Shown one piece after another: positions 46,957-56,303 of a stretch of 64,000 nucleotides of DNA. Each line of letters opens with the position of its first letter. Position 1 is the stretch's first letter. The DNA is taken from contig NZ_JUHG01000016.1 of the NCBI RefSeq assembly GCF_000799715.1, forward strand, positions 1 through 64,000, written 5' to 3'. The notes beneath the pieces are model-generated. The model searched no databases, had not been told where the DNA came from, and was given only the letters and a program-made list of their open reading frames with translations. This stretch comes from Martinezella rhizogenes (GTDB taxonomy: Bacteria; Pseudomonadota; Alphaproteobacteria; Rhizobiales; Rhizobiaceae). Made by a program: the position numbers and the translations under genes.

Positions 46957-47492
46957 TTTATTCTCCTGTTCATCGGCTTGCTTGCCGCGCTACACCTCCA
47001 ATGGAGTGCGTAAGACACAGCATTCCTCATGATCCGCGCATAATCCTGCCGAAAACCATTTTGATTTTCTGGGCGTATGCACTGGGCAATCCGCGCAAGC
47101 GCGTATCGTCCATATTCGTAGCAGTCATCGGCAAAAAACGGGGCATTACATGCCAAAGTGCCGACAATACGACATCCACCCCTAGACGCCGTACGACGAA
47201 ACCCGTTTCTATACCGCTTGATGATAGAATCAGTGCTGGCGGAGATAGGTCCGCCAATCCTTGATCGGAAGCAAGTTCTGCCCGCCGTTGCTTGAAAGAA
47301 AGATCAGAACATTGGGCACTTAAAACCGGCCGAGACTAATTCAACATCAGAACTCTACTTAAATGTGAATTAGCACTCTTTACCCAAAAGTCCAGTTCTT
47401 AATTCTATAACTTTCTAGTAAAATTCTCATCTATCAAAAATAGGTAACTTACAACTAGAATTGTATTCCTTTTCTAGCAATCCTTGCGTTTG
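46957..47492. promoter_or_regulatory. mucR upstream region with an AT-rich island
   Basis: 536 bases with no convincing gene. The stretch from about 47320 to 47500 is markedly AT-rich with many T-runs and TAG/CTAG words, unlike the surrounding coding DNA. It lies between mucR and the end of mnhG, and is a plausible target of MucR itself. Two overlapping ORFs at 47001-47264 and 47027-47257 lack support. Confidence 0.5.
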
Positions 47493-47855
47493 TTAGCCTT
47501 TCGTTTTGTAAGAATGCCGTACCATCTGATCCTTCACCAACTCGTCGCGCACCGACGGCGGCGTCAGCCGATGACCAGCCTTGTGGGCAGCGCGCGCAAG
47601 AAGATGGGCGGCGATTGGCGCGGTCAGGACGAAAAACAGGAAACCGGCCAGCGCCCGCGCCAATATGGACAGGTCCTGCGAGTGGACACCGACCGCCAGA
47701 AGCAGCAGGCCCGAGCCAACCGTGCCGGCCTTCGAGGCGGCATGCATCCGGCTATAAAGATCCGGCAGGCGGACGATGCCGATCGCGGCAACGAGCGCGA
47801 ACAAGGCACCCGCCAGGAGCAGGAAGGCGACGATGACGGCTGCGACCAATTCCAT
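47493..47855 (-). CDS. mnhG: Na+/H+ antiporter subunit G
   Basis: 120 residues with three hydrophobic segments (about 3-25, 45-58, 66-88) and the GIVRLPDLYSRMHAASKAGTVG signature of MnhG/MrpG. It is the last gene of the seven-gene mnh operon and shares one base with the mnhF stop. It is needed for the membrane complex that exchanges Na+ (or K+) for H+. Confidence 0.93.
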   Translation of the reverse strand: MELVAAVIVAFLLLAGALFALVAAIGIVRLPDLYSRMHAASKAGTVGSGLLLLAVGVHSQDLSILARALAGFLFFVLTAPIAAHLLARAAHKAGHRLTPPSVRDELVKDQMVRHSYKTKG

Positions 47856-48244
47856 TACCGCCCTCCCTTTTTGCGCCGACCATCCCTGCGCGGCTTTTTG
47901 CCTGCGGCCGACTTGACGCCGCCCTCCGCCGTAACCGTCGGCGAGGCCGGTCGCTCTTTTCCGTCAGACGTGTCATGGGTCAGGATGAACCGGGCAAAGG
48001 CGACGGTGGCAAGAAAGCCGACAAGACCAAGTGAAATGGCAATATCGATATAAAGGGTGAAACCGGTCTTGATGGCGATCACGGCAATGAAACCGATGGC
48101 GACCGCGACCAGCATGTCGAGCGCCAGTACCCTGTCCGGTAGCGTCGGGCCGATCACCACGCGATAGACGGTAAGCAGAAAAGCCAGGCCGAGAATGCCA
48201 AGCGCCACCATGGCGGCGGCGGAAACGATGGAAGAGGCGATCAT
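47855..48244 (-). CDS. mnhF: Na+/H+ antiporter subunit F
   Basis: 129 residues from the ATG at 48244; an upstream reading is not homologous. Three hydrophobic segments with the family motif YRVVIGPTLPDRVLALDMLVAVAIGFIAVIAI. It ends in an unusual long basic tail (about 100-129, KKPRRDGRRKKGGR). Overlaps mnhE by four bases and touches mnhG by one. Confidence 0.93.
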   Translation of the reverse strand: MIASSIVSAAAMVALGILGLAFLLTVYRVVIGPTLPDRVLALDMLVAVAIGFIAVIAIKTGFTLYIDIAISLGLVGFLATVAFARFILTHDTSDGKERPASPTVTAEGGVKSAAGKKPRRDGRRKKGGR

Positions 48245-48714
48245 CGGAAAGCCTCCAGTATCCGGCGCTCGAAACCCTCGGCAATACCACGCTTCACCGC
48301 CTCCGGATCCGAGCAATCGAGCGCGTGCACATAGAGCGTCTTGCGATCGTCGGAGACGTCGACCGAGAGCGTGCCGGGCGTCAGCGTGATGAGATTTGCG
48401 AGCAGCGCGATCTCGAAATCACGATCGACGGTCAGCGGAAAGGCGAAGATGCCTGGCTTCACATCCATCTTCGGGCTCATGACGGTAACCGCGACGGCCC
48501 ATGCGGATTTCGCCAGCTCGCGCAGGAAAAGAAGAAGCAACGCCAGAATACGCCTGGCACGACCGAGATACAGCACGCCGCCATAGGATTCTCTCACGAT
48601 GGACAGAGCAAGCGCGGAGAGGACGAAGCCGAACACCAGATTGAGGAAAGAGGCGCTGCCGGTGATTGCGGCCCAGACGATGGCAAGCAGGAGGTTGAAG
48701 ACGAACAGGATCAT
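48241..48714 (-). CDS. mnhE: Na+/H+ antiporter subunit E
   Basis: 157 residues with two or three N-terminal hydrophobic segments and the MnhE motif KPGIFAFPLTVDRDFEIALLANLITLTPGTLSVDVSDD. Four-base ATGA overlaps with mnhD and mnhF. Confidence 0.93.
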   Translation of the reverse strand: MILFVFNLLLAIVWAAITGSASFLNLVFGFVLSALALSIVRESYGGVLYLGRARRILALLLLFLRELAKSAWAVAVTVMSPKMDVKPGIFAFPLTVDRDFEIALLANLITLTPGTLSVDVSDDRKTLYVHALDCSDPEAVKRGIAEGFERRILEAFR

Positions 48715-50279
48715 TGTGCCCCCACCCCTCCCGGAAAGACCGAATGCAGATAGGCGGACGGATCCTCAAGACCGCTGGCTGCCAGTTGCGTCAGGTGTAG
48801 GAGCTGCTCGGGAAACAGGCCGAAGCCTATCACCAGGGCAGCAAGCGCCGCGAGCGGCAAACCAGCCTGCCAGACGATCGGCTCCGGCGCGACGGCAGCA
48901 TTCGGCGCGGATCTTGGACGCCAATAAGCGAGCAAGAAGACGCGGCCGAAGACAATGGTGGTAAGGAAGCCGGTCAGCAGGATCGTGGCCGCGAGCCACC
49001 AGGCGCCGGTGTCGAGCGCTGCCTTCACCAGGATAACCTTGGGCCAGAAGCCGGAAAATGGCGGCAGGCCGCAAGCGGCGAAAAACAGCACCAGCGACAG
49101 ACCAGCGAACCAGCCGCTTTGTCGATAAAGCCCGCCGAGCGCGGACAGCGAGAAACCGCCGCCGAGGCGCGCCGCCTGACCCGCCAACAGATAGAGCGCC
49201 GTCATCAGCACCATGGAATGCAGCGCATAGAAGATCGCGCCGCTGAGGCCGTCGGCATTACCAAGCGCCACGCCCGCCAGCATCGTGCCGATGCCGGAGA
49301 TGACGACATAGCCGAGCAGGCGGCGAAGATCGCTCGCACCCAGCGCACCCAGCACGCCGGCAAGCATGGTGGCGATGGCGACCGCCGTGGTGATCGGGCC
49401 GAGACCGGCGCGCTCGACCGGCAACAGCATAACCAGGACCCGGATCAGCGCGTAGATGCCAACCTTGGTGAGCAAGCCAGCAAACAGTGCCGAAACGGTG
49501 ATGCGCGGCGTATGATAGGAGGCAGGCAGCCAGAAATTGACCGGGAAGGCCGCAGCCTTCATGCCGAAGGCGAGGAGGAAGAGCCCTGCAAGCGTCATCA
49601 GCGGCGCTGAGTTGCCCGGCACCTTCGCCTTCATCGCGATATCGGCCATGTTGAGCGTGCCGAAGATGGCGTAGAGGTAACCGACGGAGACGAGAAACAG
49701 CGTCGTGGCGATCAGGTTCAGCACAGCATATTTCAAGGCGCCGTCAATCTGCTCGCGTTCCGATCCGAGGATCAGCAGGCCGAAGGAAGAGATCAGCAGC
49801 ACCTCGAACCAGACATAGAGGTTGAAGACGTCGCCGGTGAGGAACGCACCGCTGACGCCGGCAAGCAGCAGCAGCAGGAAGGGGAAGAAGCCATAGCGAC
49901 GGCCGCTCGTGGTAATCTCGCCGAGTGCATAGAGCCCCCCAGCGAGCGCCACGACCGCCGCCGTTAGCGCCATGATCGCGCTGAAGAGATCGACGCTGAA
50001 GGCAATGCCGAAGGGCGGGAGCCAGCGACCCATGACCATGGTGATCGGCCCTTCAGTGGCGACCTTGTGGAGCAAGGCCGCATCGATCAGCACCAGCAGG
50101 AGCAGGCCGGGAATGGCGATCCAGCCGTGCCATGCCGTGCGGTCGCGCAACATCATCAAGATCGCGCCAAGCCCGATGCACAACACCACCGGCAGGATGA
50201 CCAGCCAATGCGCCGCCTCTACCGGCGCAGTCACCAGTGCTGCGGAAAGATCGACAGCGGTGTTTGCGGGTGCCGCCAT
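48711..50279 (-). CDS. mnhD: Na+/H+ antiporter subunit D
   Basis: 522 residues, about 14 transmembrane segments, related to NADH dehydrogenase subunits ND2/4/5. The proton-channel region includes FLLAFGMKAAAFPVNFWLPASYHTPRITVSALFAGLLTKVGIYALIR. Its start is four bases after mnhC and its end overlaps mnhE. Confidence 0.94.
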   Translation of the reverse strand: MAAPANTAVDLSAALVTAPVEAAHWLVILPVVLCIGLGAILMMLRDRTAWHGWIAIPGLLLLVLIDAALLHKVATEGPITMVMGRWLPPFGIAFSVDLFSAIMALTAAVVALAGGLYALGEITTSGRRYGFFPFLLLLLAGVSGAFLTGDVFNLYVWFEVLLISSFGLLILGSEREQIDGALKYAVLNLIATTLFLVSVGYLYAIFGTLNMADIAMKAKVPGNSAPLMTLAGLFLLAFGMKAAAFPVNFWLPASYHTPRITVSALFAGLLTKVGIYALIRVLVMLLPVERAGLGPITTAVAIATMLAGVLGALGASDLRRLLGYVVISGIGTMLAGVALGNADGLSGAIFYALHSMVLMTALYLLAGQAARLGGGFSLSALGGLYRQSGWFAGLSLVLFFAACGLPPFSGFWPKVILVKAALDTGAWWLAATILLTGFLTTIVFGRVFLLAYWRPRSAPNAAVAPEPIVWQAGLPLAALAALVIGFGLFPEQLLHLTQLAASGLEDPSAYLHSVFPGGVGAQ

Positions 50280-50283
50280 GTCG

Positions 50284-50661
50284 CTAATACCCCAAGGGCG
50301 GCATTGGCCGCTCGTCCGGTTCCGCCACCCGCATCTCGCCGGTATTGTCGGTCTTGAGATCCTGATAGGCCCGGTAGGTGAGCACCAGCAGAAAGGCGAG
50401 GAAAGAGAAGGAAATAACGATCGCCGTCAGGATCAGCGCCTGCGGCAGTGGATTGGCCGCGTCCACACCGAGCGTATCGGCACCGGCCGGAATGATCGGC
50501 GGCACTTCGCGCGTCACCCGTCCCGCTGTGAACAGCAACAGGTTGACGGCGTTTCCGAGAATGGCGATGCCGAGCATGATGCGGATCGAGAACCCCGATA
50601 GCATCAGATAGATCGCGACAGCGAAGAACAGCCCAACGAGGCCAGCAAAGACAGCCTCCAT
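50284..50661 (-). CDS. mnhC: Na+/H+ antiporter subunit C
   Basis: 125 residues from the ATG at 50661, which shares one base with the mnhB stop; a GTG one codon upstream is also in frame. Related to NuoK: three hydrophobic segments with IMLGIAILGNAVNLLLF and DPLPQALILTAIVISF-like NPLPQALILTAIVIS. Confidence 0.93.
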   Translation of the reverse strand: MEAVFAGLVGLFFAVAIYLMLSGFSIRIMLGIAILGNAVNLLLFTAGRVTREVPPIIPAGADTLGVDAANPLPQALILTAIVISFSFLAFLLVLTYRAYQDLKTDNTGEMRVAEPDERPMPPLGY

Positions 50662-51080
50662 CACTCTCCCTCCCGCTCTTCAAGCGCCAGCGCGATCGAG
50701 GTGAATGCGCCGAGGACGACCAGATAGACGCCGATATCGAACAGCATGACGCTGGAGAGCGGCACTTCGACGCCCAGGAGATGCGGATAGATCCACAGCC
50801 CCGTCATGAAGGGCACGCCGGAGAAGATCGACAGGAGCCCGGCAGCCGTCGACGCCAGCAAGCCGAAACCGGCAACCGCCAGCGGATGGAAAACGAGGGC
50901 GCGGCGCACCGCAGTCACACCGCAGGCAATGCCGTAGATCGCAAAGCCCGAGGCAGCGATCAAACCGCCGATGAAGCCGCCGCCGGGCTCGTTATGGCCG
51001 CGCAGCAGTACGAAGACGGAGAAGAGCAGCATCAGGGCGGTCAGAAACGGTGCGGCGGTGCGGAAGATCAACGTGCTCAT
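50661..51080 (-). CDS. mnhB: Na+/H+ antiporter subunit B
   Basis: 139 residues with the MnhB signature LLRGHNEPGGGFIGGLIAASGFAIYGIA and four hydrophobic segments. Overlaps mnhA by four bases. Because A and B are separate genes, this is the seven-gene type of mrp operon and not the type with fused A-B. Confidence 0.93.
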   Translation of the reverse strand: MSTLIFRTAAPFLTALMLLFSVFVLLRGHNEPGGGFIGGLIAASGFAIYGIACGVTAVRRALVFHPLAVAGFGLLASTAAGLLSIFSGVPFMTGLWIYPHLLGVEVPLSSVMLFDIGVYLVVLGAFTSIALALEEREGE

Positions 51081-53452
51081 GGGCGCTCCGTCTCCATCTT
51101 CTCTTCCATGTCCGGATCATTGGCCGCGAGCTTGCGTTCGCCGCCGGCGCGGATGCGGATCAGCGCCAGAATGGCGAGGCCGGTGATGGTGACGACGGCA
51201 ATTTCGCCGAGGGTGTCTGTGCCGCGGAAGTCGACGATGATGACGTTGACCACATTGGTGCCGTGAGCAATCAGCTTCGAATATTGATTGAAGAAGGCTG
51301 TCAGCGTCAGGTCGAAGGGCGCTTGCGTCGCCTTCAGCAGCAACAGCCCGAAACCGAGGCCGCAAGCTATGGCAAGCATCGCATGCCATAGCATTTGCAA
51401 CGGCGGGCGGCGATCGGAGGCGGAAAGGCGCAGTCGCGTCATCACCAGTGCCAGGATGACGACGGAAAGCGTCTCGACCATGAACTGGGTGAAGGACAGA
51501 TCCGGCGCGCCAAAGAGCAGGAAGATGACGGCGACGGCGAAACCCTGGATGCCAAGTGAAACGATCGCCGTCAGCCGGTCACGGGCCATGACGACGGCGC
51601 CAAGGCCGATGATGGCTATCAGGAAGATAGCCGCTTCATGCCATTGTATGTCGGGCCATGAGGGGATGGCCGGCAGTTCGCCATAAATTACCGGCGGCAC
51701 CAGCAGCATGACCGCGAGGCAAAGGAAAGTCACGGCGATATAGATTTCCAGTCGGCCGGGCTGCAGGAAACGCGAAACGGTATGCGACAGGCGTACCAGC
51801 CCGGAGATGAAACCATCGAAACCGCGATCCGGCCCCGGCCCGAGGTGACGCAGGACCACCGACATCAGGAAACGGGCGCGGTCGAGTTTCCAGTAGACGA
51901 AGACACCGATCAGCACGGTCAGAGCCGACAGCAGCAAGGGCACACCGATATGCGGAACGAGCGAGACCGATATCTCCATGGCCTTTCCCCCGACCGCACT
52001 TGCCATCGGCGAAGAGACATAGGCGTGCCAAAAGCCGGAGAATAGCGCCGCGACCAGGCCGAGAATGGCCAGCACGACCGGACCGAGCCAAAGCAAGGGC
52101 GGGGCTTCATGCGGCGGCCTCGGCGTTTCCACGGGGGGGCCAAGAAAGGGCTTCAGTGCTACGGCGAAGGCGATGGCGAACATCAGTGCGTTGCCAGCGA
52201 CCGCAATGATGGTCAGAGCAATCGACCAAACGGAAGCCTCGGCCAGCGCGACGTAGATTTCCTCCTTGGCGAGGAAGCCAAAGGCGGGCGGCAGCCCGCC
52301 CATCGAGATCGCTGCGACCAGCGCCGCCGCGAAGGTCAGCGGCATGGCGGCGCGCAGGCCGCCAAGGCGGGTAATGTCGCGCGTGCCCGTCTCGTGATCG
52401 ACGATGCCGGCGACCATGAACAGCGCACCCTTGAACAGCGAATGCGCCACCAGATAGAGCACGGCCGCCTCGATCGCATAGTCGGAGCCGAAGCCGGTCA
52501 GGAGTACCAGCAGTCCGAGGGAGGAGACCGTCGTATAGGCGAGCTTCAGCTTCAGGTCGGTCTGGCGAATGGCAAGCAACGTGCCCACCAATAGCGTCGT
52601 GGCGCCGAAGAGCGGCAGGATCGTCTGCCAGGCCACCGTGCCGCCCATGGCGGGATTGAGGCGCATCAACAGATAGACGCCGGCTTTCACCATGGTTGCG
52701 GAATGCAGATAGGCCGACACGGGCGTCGGTGCTTCCATGGCGTTGGGCAGCCAGAAATGGAAAGGAAACTGCGCCGACTTGGTGAAGGCACCGCCGAGGA
52801 CCAGGATCAGCGCGGCAAGATAGAGTGGGCTTTCGCGCAAGACGCCGCCCGCCTTCAGCAGACCGGACATGTCGGCAGCTCCCGTGATCTGCCAGATCAG
52901 CAGCAGGCCCGCCAGCAGCAGCAGCCCTCCCCCGCCGGTGACGACCAGTGCCTGCAGCGCCGCCCGGCGCGCCGCCTCGCGCTGATGATCGAAGCCGATC
53001 AGCAAGAAGGAGGTAATTGAGGTCAGTTCCCAGAAGACGAACAGTGTCAGGAAACTGTCCGACACGACGAGACCGAGCATCGACCCCATGAACAGGAAGA
53101 TGAAGGAGAAGAAGCGCCCGAGGTCGACATGGCCCTTCAGATAGCCACCGGCATAGAGCACGATCAGCGCACCGATGCCGGTGATCAGCAACGCGAAGGT
53201 CAGTGACAGGCCGTCAAGCAGCCAGGAAAAGCGCAGGCCCAGGCTCGGCACCCAATCGAAGCCATCCTGGATATTATGTCCGGCAGCAATGGCGGGGAGG
53301 AAGCCGGCAAAATGCAGAAAGGCGAGTGCGGGAAACAGCGCAAGCGCCCAGGCCGCATTGTGGCCGAGATAGCGGACAGCGGCGGGCGCGATGATTGCGC
53401 CGAGAAAGGGCAGACACAAAGCCAGGAATGTCAGGCCGGTGACACTGGCCAT
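51077..53452 (-). CDS. mnhA: Na+/H+ antiporter subunit A
   Basis: 791 residues. An ND5-like proton-translocating part (about 1-500) contains LFVFWELTSITSFLLIGFDHQREAARRAALQALVVTGGGG and SAYLHSATMVKAGVYLLMRL. A C-terminal MrpA-specific domain follows (about 590-790) with LFGAPDLSFTQFMVETLSVVILALVMTRL. It is the first gene of the mnhABCDEFG operon, whose genes overlap or nearly touch. The complex adjusts internal pH and Na+. Confidence 0.95.
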   Translation of the reverse strand: MASVTGLTFLALCLPFLGAIIAPAAVRYLGHNAAWALALFPALAFLHFAGFLPAIAAGHNIQDGFDWVPSLGLRFSWLLDGLSLTFALLITGIGALIVLYAGGYLKGHVDLGRFFSFIFLFMGSMLGLVVSDSFLTLFVFWELTSITSFLLIGFDHQREAARRAALQALVVTGGGGLLLLAGLLLIWQITGAADMSGLLKAGGVLRESPLYLAALILVLGGAFTKSAQFPFHFWLPNAMEAPTPVSAYLHSATMVKAGVYLLMRLNPAMGGTVAWQTILPLFGATTLLVGTLLAIRQTDLKLKLAYTTVSSLGLLVLLTGFGSDYAIEAAVLYLVAHSLFKGALFMVAGIVDHETGTRDITRLGGLRAAMPLTFAAALVAAISMGGLPPAFGFLAKEEIYVALAEASVWSIALTIIAVAGNALMFAIAFAVALKPFLGPPVETPRPPHEAPPLLWLGPVVLAILGLVAALFSGFWHAYVSSPMASAVGGKAMEISVSLVPHIGVPLLLSALTVLIGVFVYWKLDRARFLMSVVLRHLGPGPDRGFDGFISGLVRLSHTVSRFLQPGRLEIYIAVTFLCLAVMLLVPPVIYGELPAIPSWPDIQWHEAAIFLIAIIGLGAVVMARDRLTAIVSLGIQGFAVAVIFLLFGAPDLSFTQFMVETLSVVILALVMTRLRLSASDRRPPLQMLWHAMLAIACGLGFGLLLLKATQAPFDLTLTAFFNQYSKLIAHGTNVVNVIIVDFRGTDTLGEIAVVTITGLAILALIRIRAGGERKLAANDPDMEEKMETERP

Positions 53453-53678
53453 GTCTTCTCCCTGCTGAACGATCGCGCGGAATCCGGCAAAGCCGAAACG
53501 TTACCTTGGGATAGGCCAAAGGCCGGACCGCCTCAAGCCCCGCGGGGCAAAACACGGACTTAACCCACTGGAATCATTTTTCAGCACCGCGACCGGGAAT
53601 TGAAGAATGAGCAGGCCGCGCCACATTATACAGAGGGGTACGTTTCGTATTGTGGGGCAATGGGAAAGGATGGCGCCT

Positions 53679-54092
53679 ATGTCTGAGACGACGACCAGAT
53701 GGAAAATCGAAAAGACCGATGCCGAATGGCGGCAACAACTGACGCCGGAACAATATCGCATCACCCGGCAACATGGCACGGAACGGGCCTTTACCGGCCC
53801 CCATTGGAACTCTTTCGAAACTGGCCTCTATCGCTGCGTCTGCTGCGACGCGCCGCTCTTTCGCTCCGACACCAAATTCGACGCGGGCTGTGGCTGGCCG
53901 AGCTATTTCGCACCGGTATCACCGGATGCGGTCAAGGAATATAGCGACGATTCCTACGGCATGGTGCGCACCGAAATTCGTTGCGGCGCCTGCGAAGCCC
54001 ATCTCGGCCACGTCTTCCGCGATGGCCCGCCGCCGACCGGGCTGCGCTATTGCATCAACGGCCATGCCATGGAGTTCGAGGCGGGACGGTAA
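53679..54092 (+). CDS. msrB: Peptide-methionine (R)-S-oxide reductase
   Basis: 137 residues from the ATG at 53679, which has AAGGA eight bases upstream. Zinc cysteines are in CVCCDAP and CGACEAHLGHVF; the catalytic cysteine is in RYCINGHAMEF. It repairs methionine-R-sulfoxide in proteins. In-frame upstream ATGs lack homology. It converges on the acetyltransferase gene. Confidence 0.95.
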   Translation: MSETTTRWKIEKTDAEWRQQLTPEQYRITRQHGTERAFTGPHWNSFETGLYRCVCCDAPLFRSDTKFDAGCGWPSYFAPVSPDAVKEYSDDSYGMVRTEIRCGACEAHLGHVFRDGPPPTGLRYCINGHAMEFEAGR

Positions 54093-54101
54093 ACGGCCCA
54101 C

Positions 54102-54614
54102 TCAGGCCGTGATGCGCAATTCCATGCAGGTCAGGTCCAGCCAGCGACCAAACTTGGTGCCAACTTCCGAGAACTGTCCTGCAATGCGGAAGCCCAGCTT
54201 TTCATGCAGGCGAATGGAGACGGCGTTGCCGGTCTCGATGGCGGCGATCATGACGTGGACATTGCCCTTGGCAGCGCGGGCGACGAGCTCGCGCAGCAGG
54301 CCCTCGCCAATCCCGAGGCCGCGATGGTCCTTGTCGACATAGATGGAGTTCTCAACCGTGTGGCGATAGCCGTCAAAGGCGCGCCAGTCACCATAGGAGG
54401 CGTAGCCGGCGACCTTGCCGTCCTTCTCGGCGACAACGACCGGGAAGCCCCGTGCCTTGCGCGCCTTGAGCCACTCGATACGGTTGTCGACGTCGACCAG
54501 CGTGTCGTTCCAGATCGCGGTCGTGTGCACGACGGCATGGTTGTAGATCTCGCAAATCGCAGGCAGATCGGCCTCGGTGGCATCCCGCAGCAGCACGGCT
54601 TGGTCCATAATCAT
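54102..54614 (-). CDS. GNAT-family N-acetyltransferase, phosphinothricin acetyltransferase-like
   Basis: 170 residues. Matches the PAT/Bar group: LRDATEADLPAICEIYNHAVVHTTAIW at the start, the acetyl-CoA loop HRGLGIGEGLLRELV, and HEKLGFRIAGQFSEVGTKFGRWLDLTCMELR at the end. Members acetylate phosphinothricin or methionine sulfone/sulfoximine. Substrate here is inferred only. Start is the ATG at 54614, or 54608 two codons on. Confidence 0.87.
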   Translation of the reverse strand: MIMDQAVLLRDATEADLPAICEIYNHAVVHTTAIWNDTLVDVDNRIEWLKARKARGFPVVVAEKDGKVAGYASYGDWRAFDGYRHTVENSIYVDKDHRGLGIGEGLLRELVARAAKGNVHVMIAAIETGNAVSIRLHEKLGFRIAGQFSEVGTKFGRWLDLTCMELRITA

Positions 54615-54814
54615 GTCGTCCAGTTGTTTATGAGACAGAATGCGGAATTACTCCGCGATATTGACGAAGTAAATCCGCCATTCCTGCATGGCTCGCAATG
54701 AAGCTGTAACGAATTCGCGCTATTTTTCGATCATTCTGAGAATCACTATGGAATTTCTGCTGAAAAATGCGCTATTCATTGTTGGTTTACAGACCCTGCC
54801 TCCCGGAAACCGCA

Positions 54815-55330
54815 ATGCTCGCGCGACTGACCGCCCTCCTATTTCTCTCCGTCGCGCCGGCGCAAGCCGCCGACTGGTGGTCCTATGACAATGCGCACTT
54901 TGGCTATGCAATTGAACTGCCGTCGGAATTCCGCCTGTCCGCGCGGAGTGACGATGGCAACGGACTGACATTGACACCTGCCGATCAGTCGGCGCGACTG
55001 CTGGTTCTCGGCGCCAATACCCTCAACGGCGACTTTTCGGCGGAAGCCAATATCCGTGTCGCGCGCGCCAAGGATGAAGGCTGGCAGATCTCCTATTCGA
55101 AATCGACCTCACGCGGCATCAGCTTTTCAGGCACCCGGCAAGGCCACATCATCTATGTACGCGGCGTCGCCCTTTGCAATGGCGCTGCCGCCTTCTTCCA
55201 GATGGACTATCCGAAGGCTTCGATGCAGCGCTACGATGCCGTCGTCATGCGGCTGGTGCGCAGCCTGCACCCCACGAAGAAATGCGCGCCGACGACGCAG
55301 GTCGTCAAAAGCTTCCCGGTGACAGGCTGA
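54815..55330 (+). CDS. Secreted hypothetical protein
   Basis: 171 residues from the ATG at 54815, which has GGAAA six bases upstream. A signal peptide (MLARLTALLFLSVAPAQA, cleaved before ADWW) precedes a beta-rich domain with a PsbP/DUF1795-like look (WWSYDNAHFGYAIELPSEFRLSARSDDGNGLTL). Two cysteines (VALCNGAAAF, KKCAPTT) could pair. The gene overlaps the convergent PAQR gene by 26 bases. Function unknown. Confidence 0.75.
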   Translation: MLARLTALLFLSVAPAQAADWWSYDNAHFGYAIELPSEFRLSARSDDGNGLTLTPADQSARLLVLGANTLNGDFSAEANIRVARAKDEGWQISYSKSTSRGISFSGTRQGHIIYVRGVALCNGAAAFFQMDYPKASMQRYDAVVMRLVRSLHPTKKCAPTTQVVKSFPVTG

Positions 55331-55973
55331 AGCAGGTAAACACCGCTGAATAGTGCACGGCGGCGGCTGAGATGACGAAGCCGTGCCAGATGGCGTTCTG
55401 GAAGCGTAGCTTCTCCCAGACGTGGAAGATCACGCCCAGCGAATAGATGACACCGCCGATCACGATCAGCAGCATCGAGGCGGATGGTATGTGCATCGAC
55501 ACCGGCTTGGCGACCAGCACGCCGCTCCAGCCCATGGCGAGGTAAAGCAGGATCGCCAGCCGGTCGTAACGGCCGGGAAAGAAGCATTTGAGCGCGATAC
55601 CGCAAGCCGCGAAAACCCACATCGCGATCAGCGTGGCAAACAACAGCGGATCGGCGGCGCCACGCTCGAGAAAAGGCGTATAGGTGGCGGCGATCAGCAC
55701 GAAGATGGCGGAGTGATCGAAACGCCGCAGGAACCACTTCGTCTGCGATACCGGCCAGAGATTGTAGGTAAAGGACATGGCAAGGGTCAGGACAAGGCCG
55801 ACGCCGTAGATCCAGGCAGCAGCAATCTCGCCGTGGGAACTCCACACGGTCGCATAGAAAATCAGTGCGGTTGCGCCGATCAGGGCAAAGACCACGCCGA
55901 CACCGTTGACGATACCGTCGGCGATCACTTCATATCGATCATAGGCCCAACGAATGCCTTTGAATTCGGGCAT
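55305..55973 (-). CDS. Hemolysin III/PAQR family membrane protein
   Basis: 222 residues with seven predicted hydrophobic segments. Family motifs: the SFTYNLWPVSQTKWFLRRFDHSAIFVLIAATYTPF block and a late histidine pair region (HVWEKLRFQNAIWHGFVISAAAVHYSAVF). The PAQR family is thought to be a zinc-dependent membrane hydrolase. I chose the ATG at 55973 (MPEFKGIRW) with GGAA nine bases upstream; ATG at 55994 is an alternative. Confidence 0.87.
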   Translation of the reverse strand: MPEFKGIRWAYDRYEVIADGIVNGVGVVFALIGATALIFYATVWSSHGEIAAAWIYGVGLVLTLAMSFTYNLWPVSQTKWFLRRFDHSAIFVLIAATYTPFLERGAADPLLFATLIAMWVFAACGIALKCFFPGRYDRLAILLYLAMGWSGVLVAKPVSMHIPSASMLLIVIGGVIYSLGVIFHVWEKLRFQNAIWHGFVISAAAVHYSAVFTCFSLSPGSF

Positions 55974-56303
55974 GTGTATACGTTCCAATTCCATATCGGC
56001 ATCAATCGTTGCATCTCGGAAGCATCGAGGCAACCGCGTTCGACCGGCATATTGGTAAATCTTCGTGAATCGCGAGACATGCTGGTGATGTGCGCTGTCA
56101 ATGAATTACGAACGCTCAATCCGTAATTTCTAGTCTTCTGTGAACAATCGAAATCCGCCATATACAGCGTCAAGTACAGCAAGCCAGAGGATCTCTAAAG
56201 AGGCATATCGACCGGCGAAAGCTATCTGGCCCTGCCATTGGCGGCGTTTTCGCTGCCCGCGCCGGTTCCTCTTTCTTCCGAACATCGAGATTGGAATAAG
56301 CTC
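55974..56303. other. Divergent intergenic region before the VOC dioxygenase gene
   Basis: 330 bases, AT-rich in the middle (about 56080-56200), holding promoters for the PAQR gene (minus) and VOC gene (plus). No gene, terminator or repeat recognised. Confidence 0.45.

Noticed and set aside
47001..47264. 87-codon ORF in the mucR leader
   Set aside because: It overlaps an opposite-strand ORF of like length and lies in a regulatory region; nothing suggests translation.
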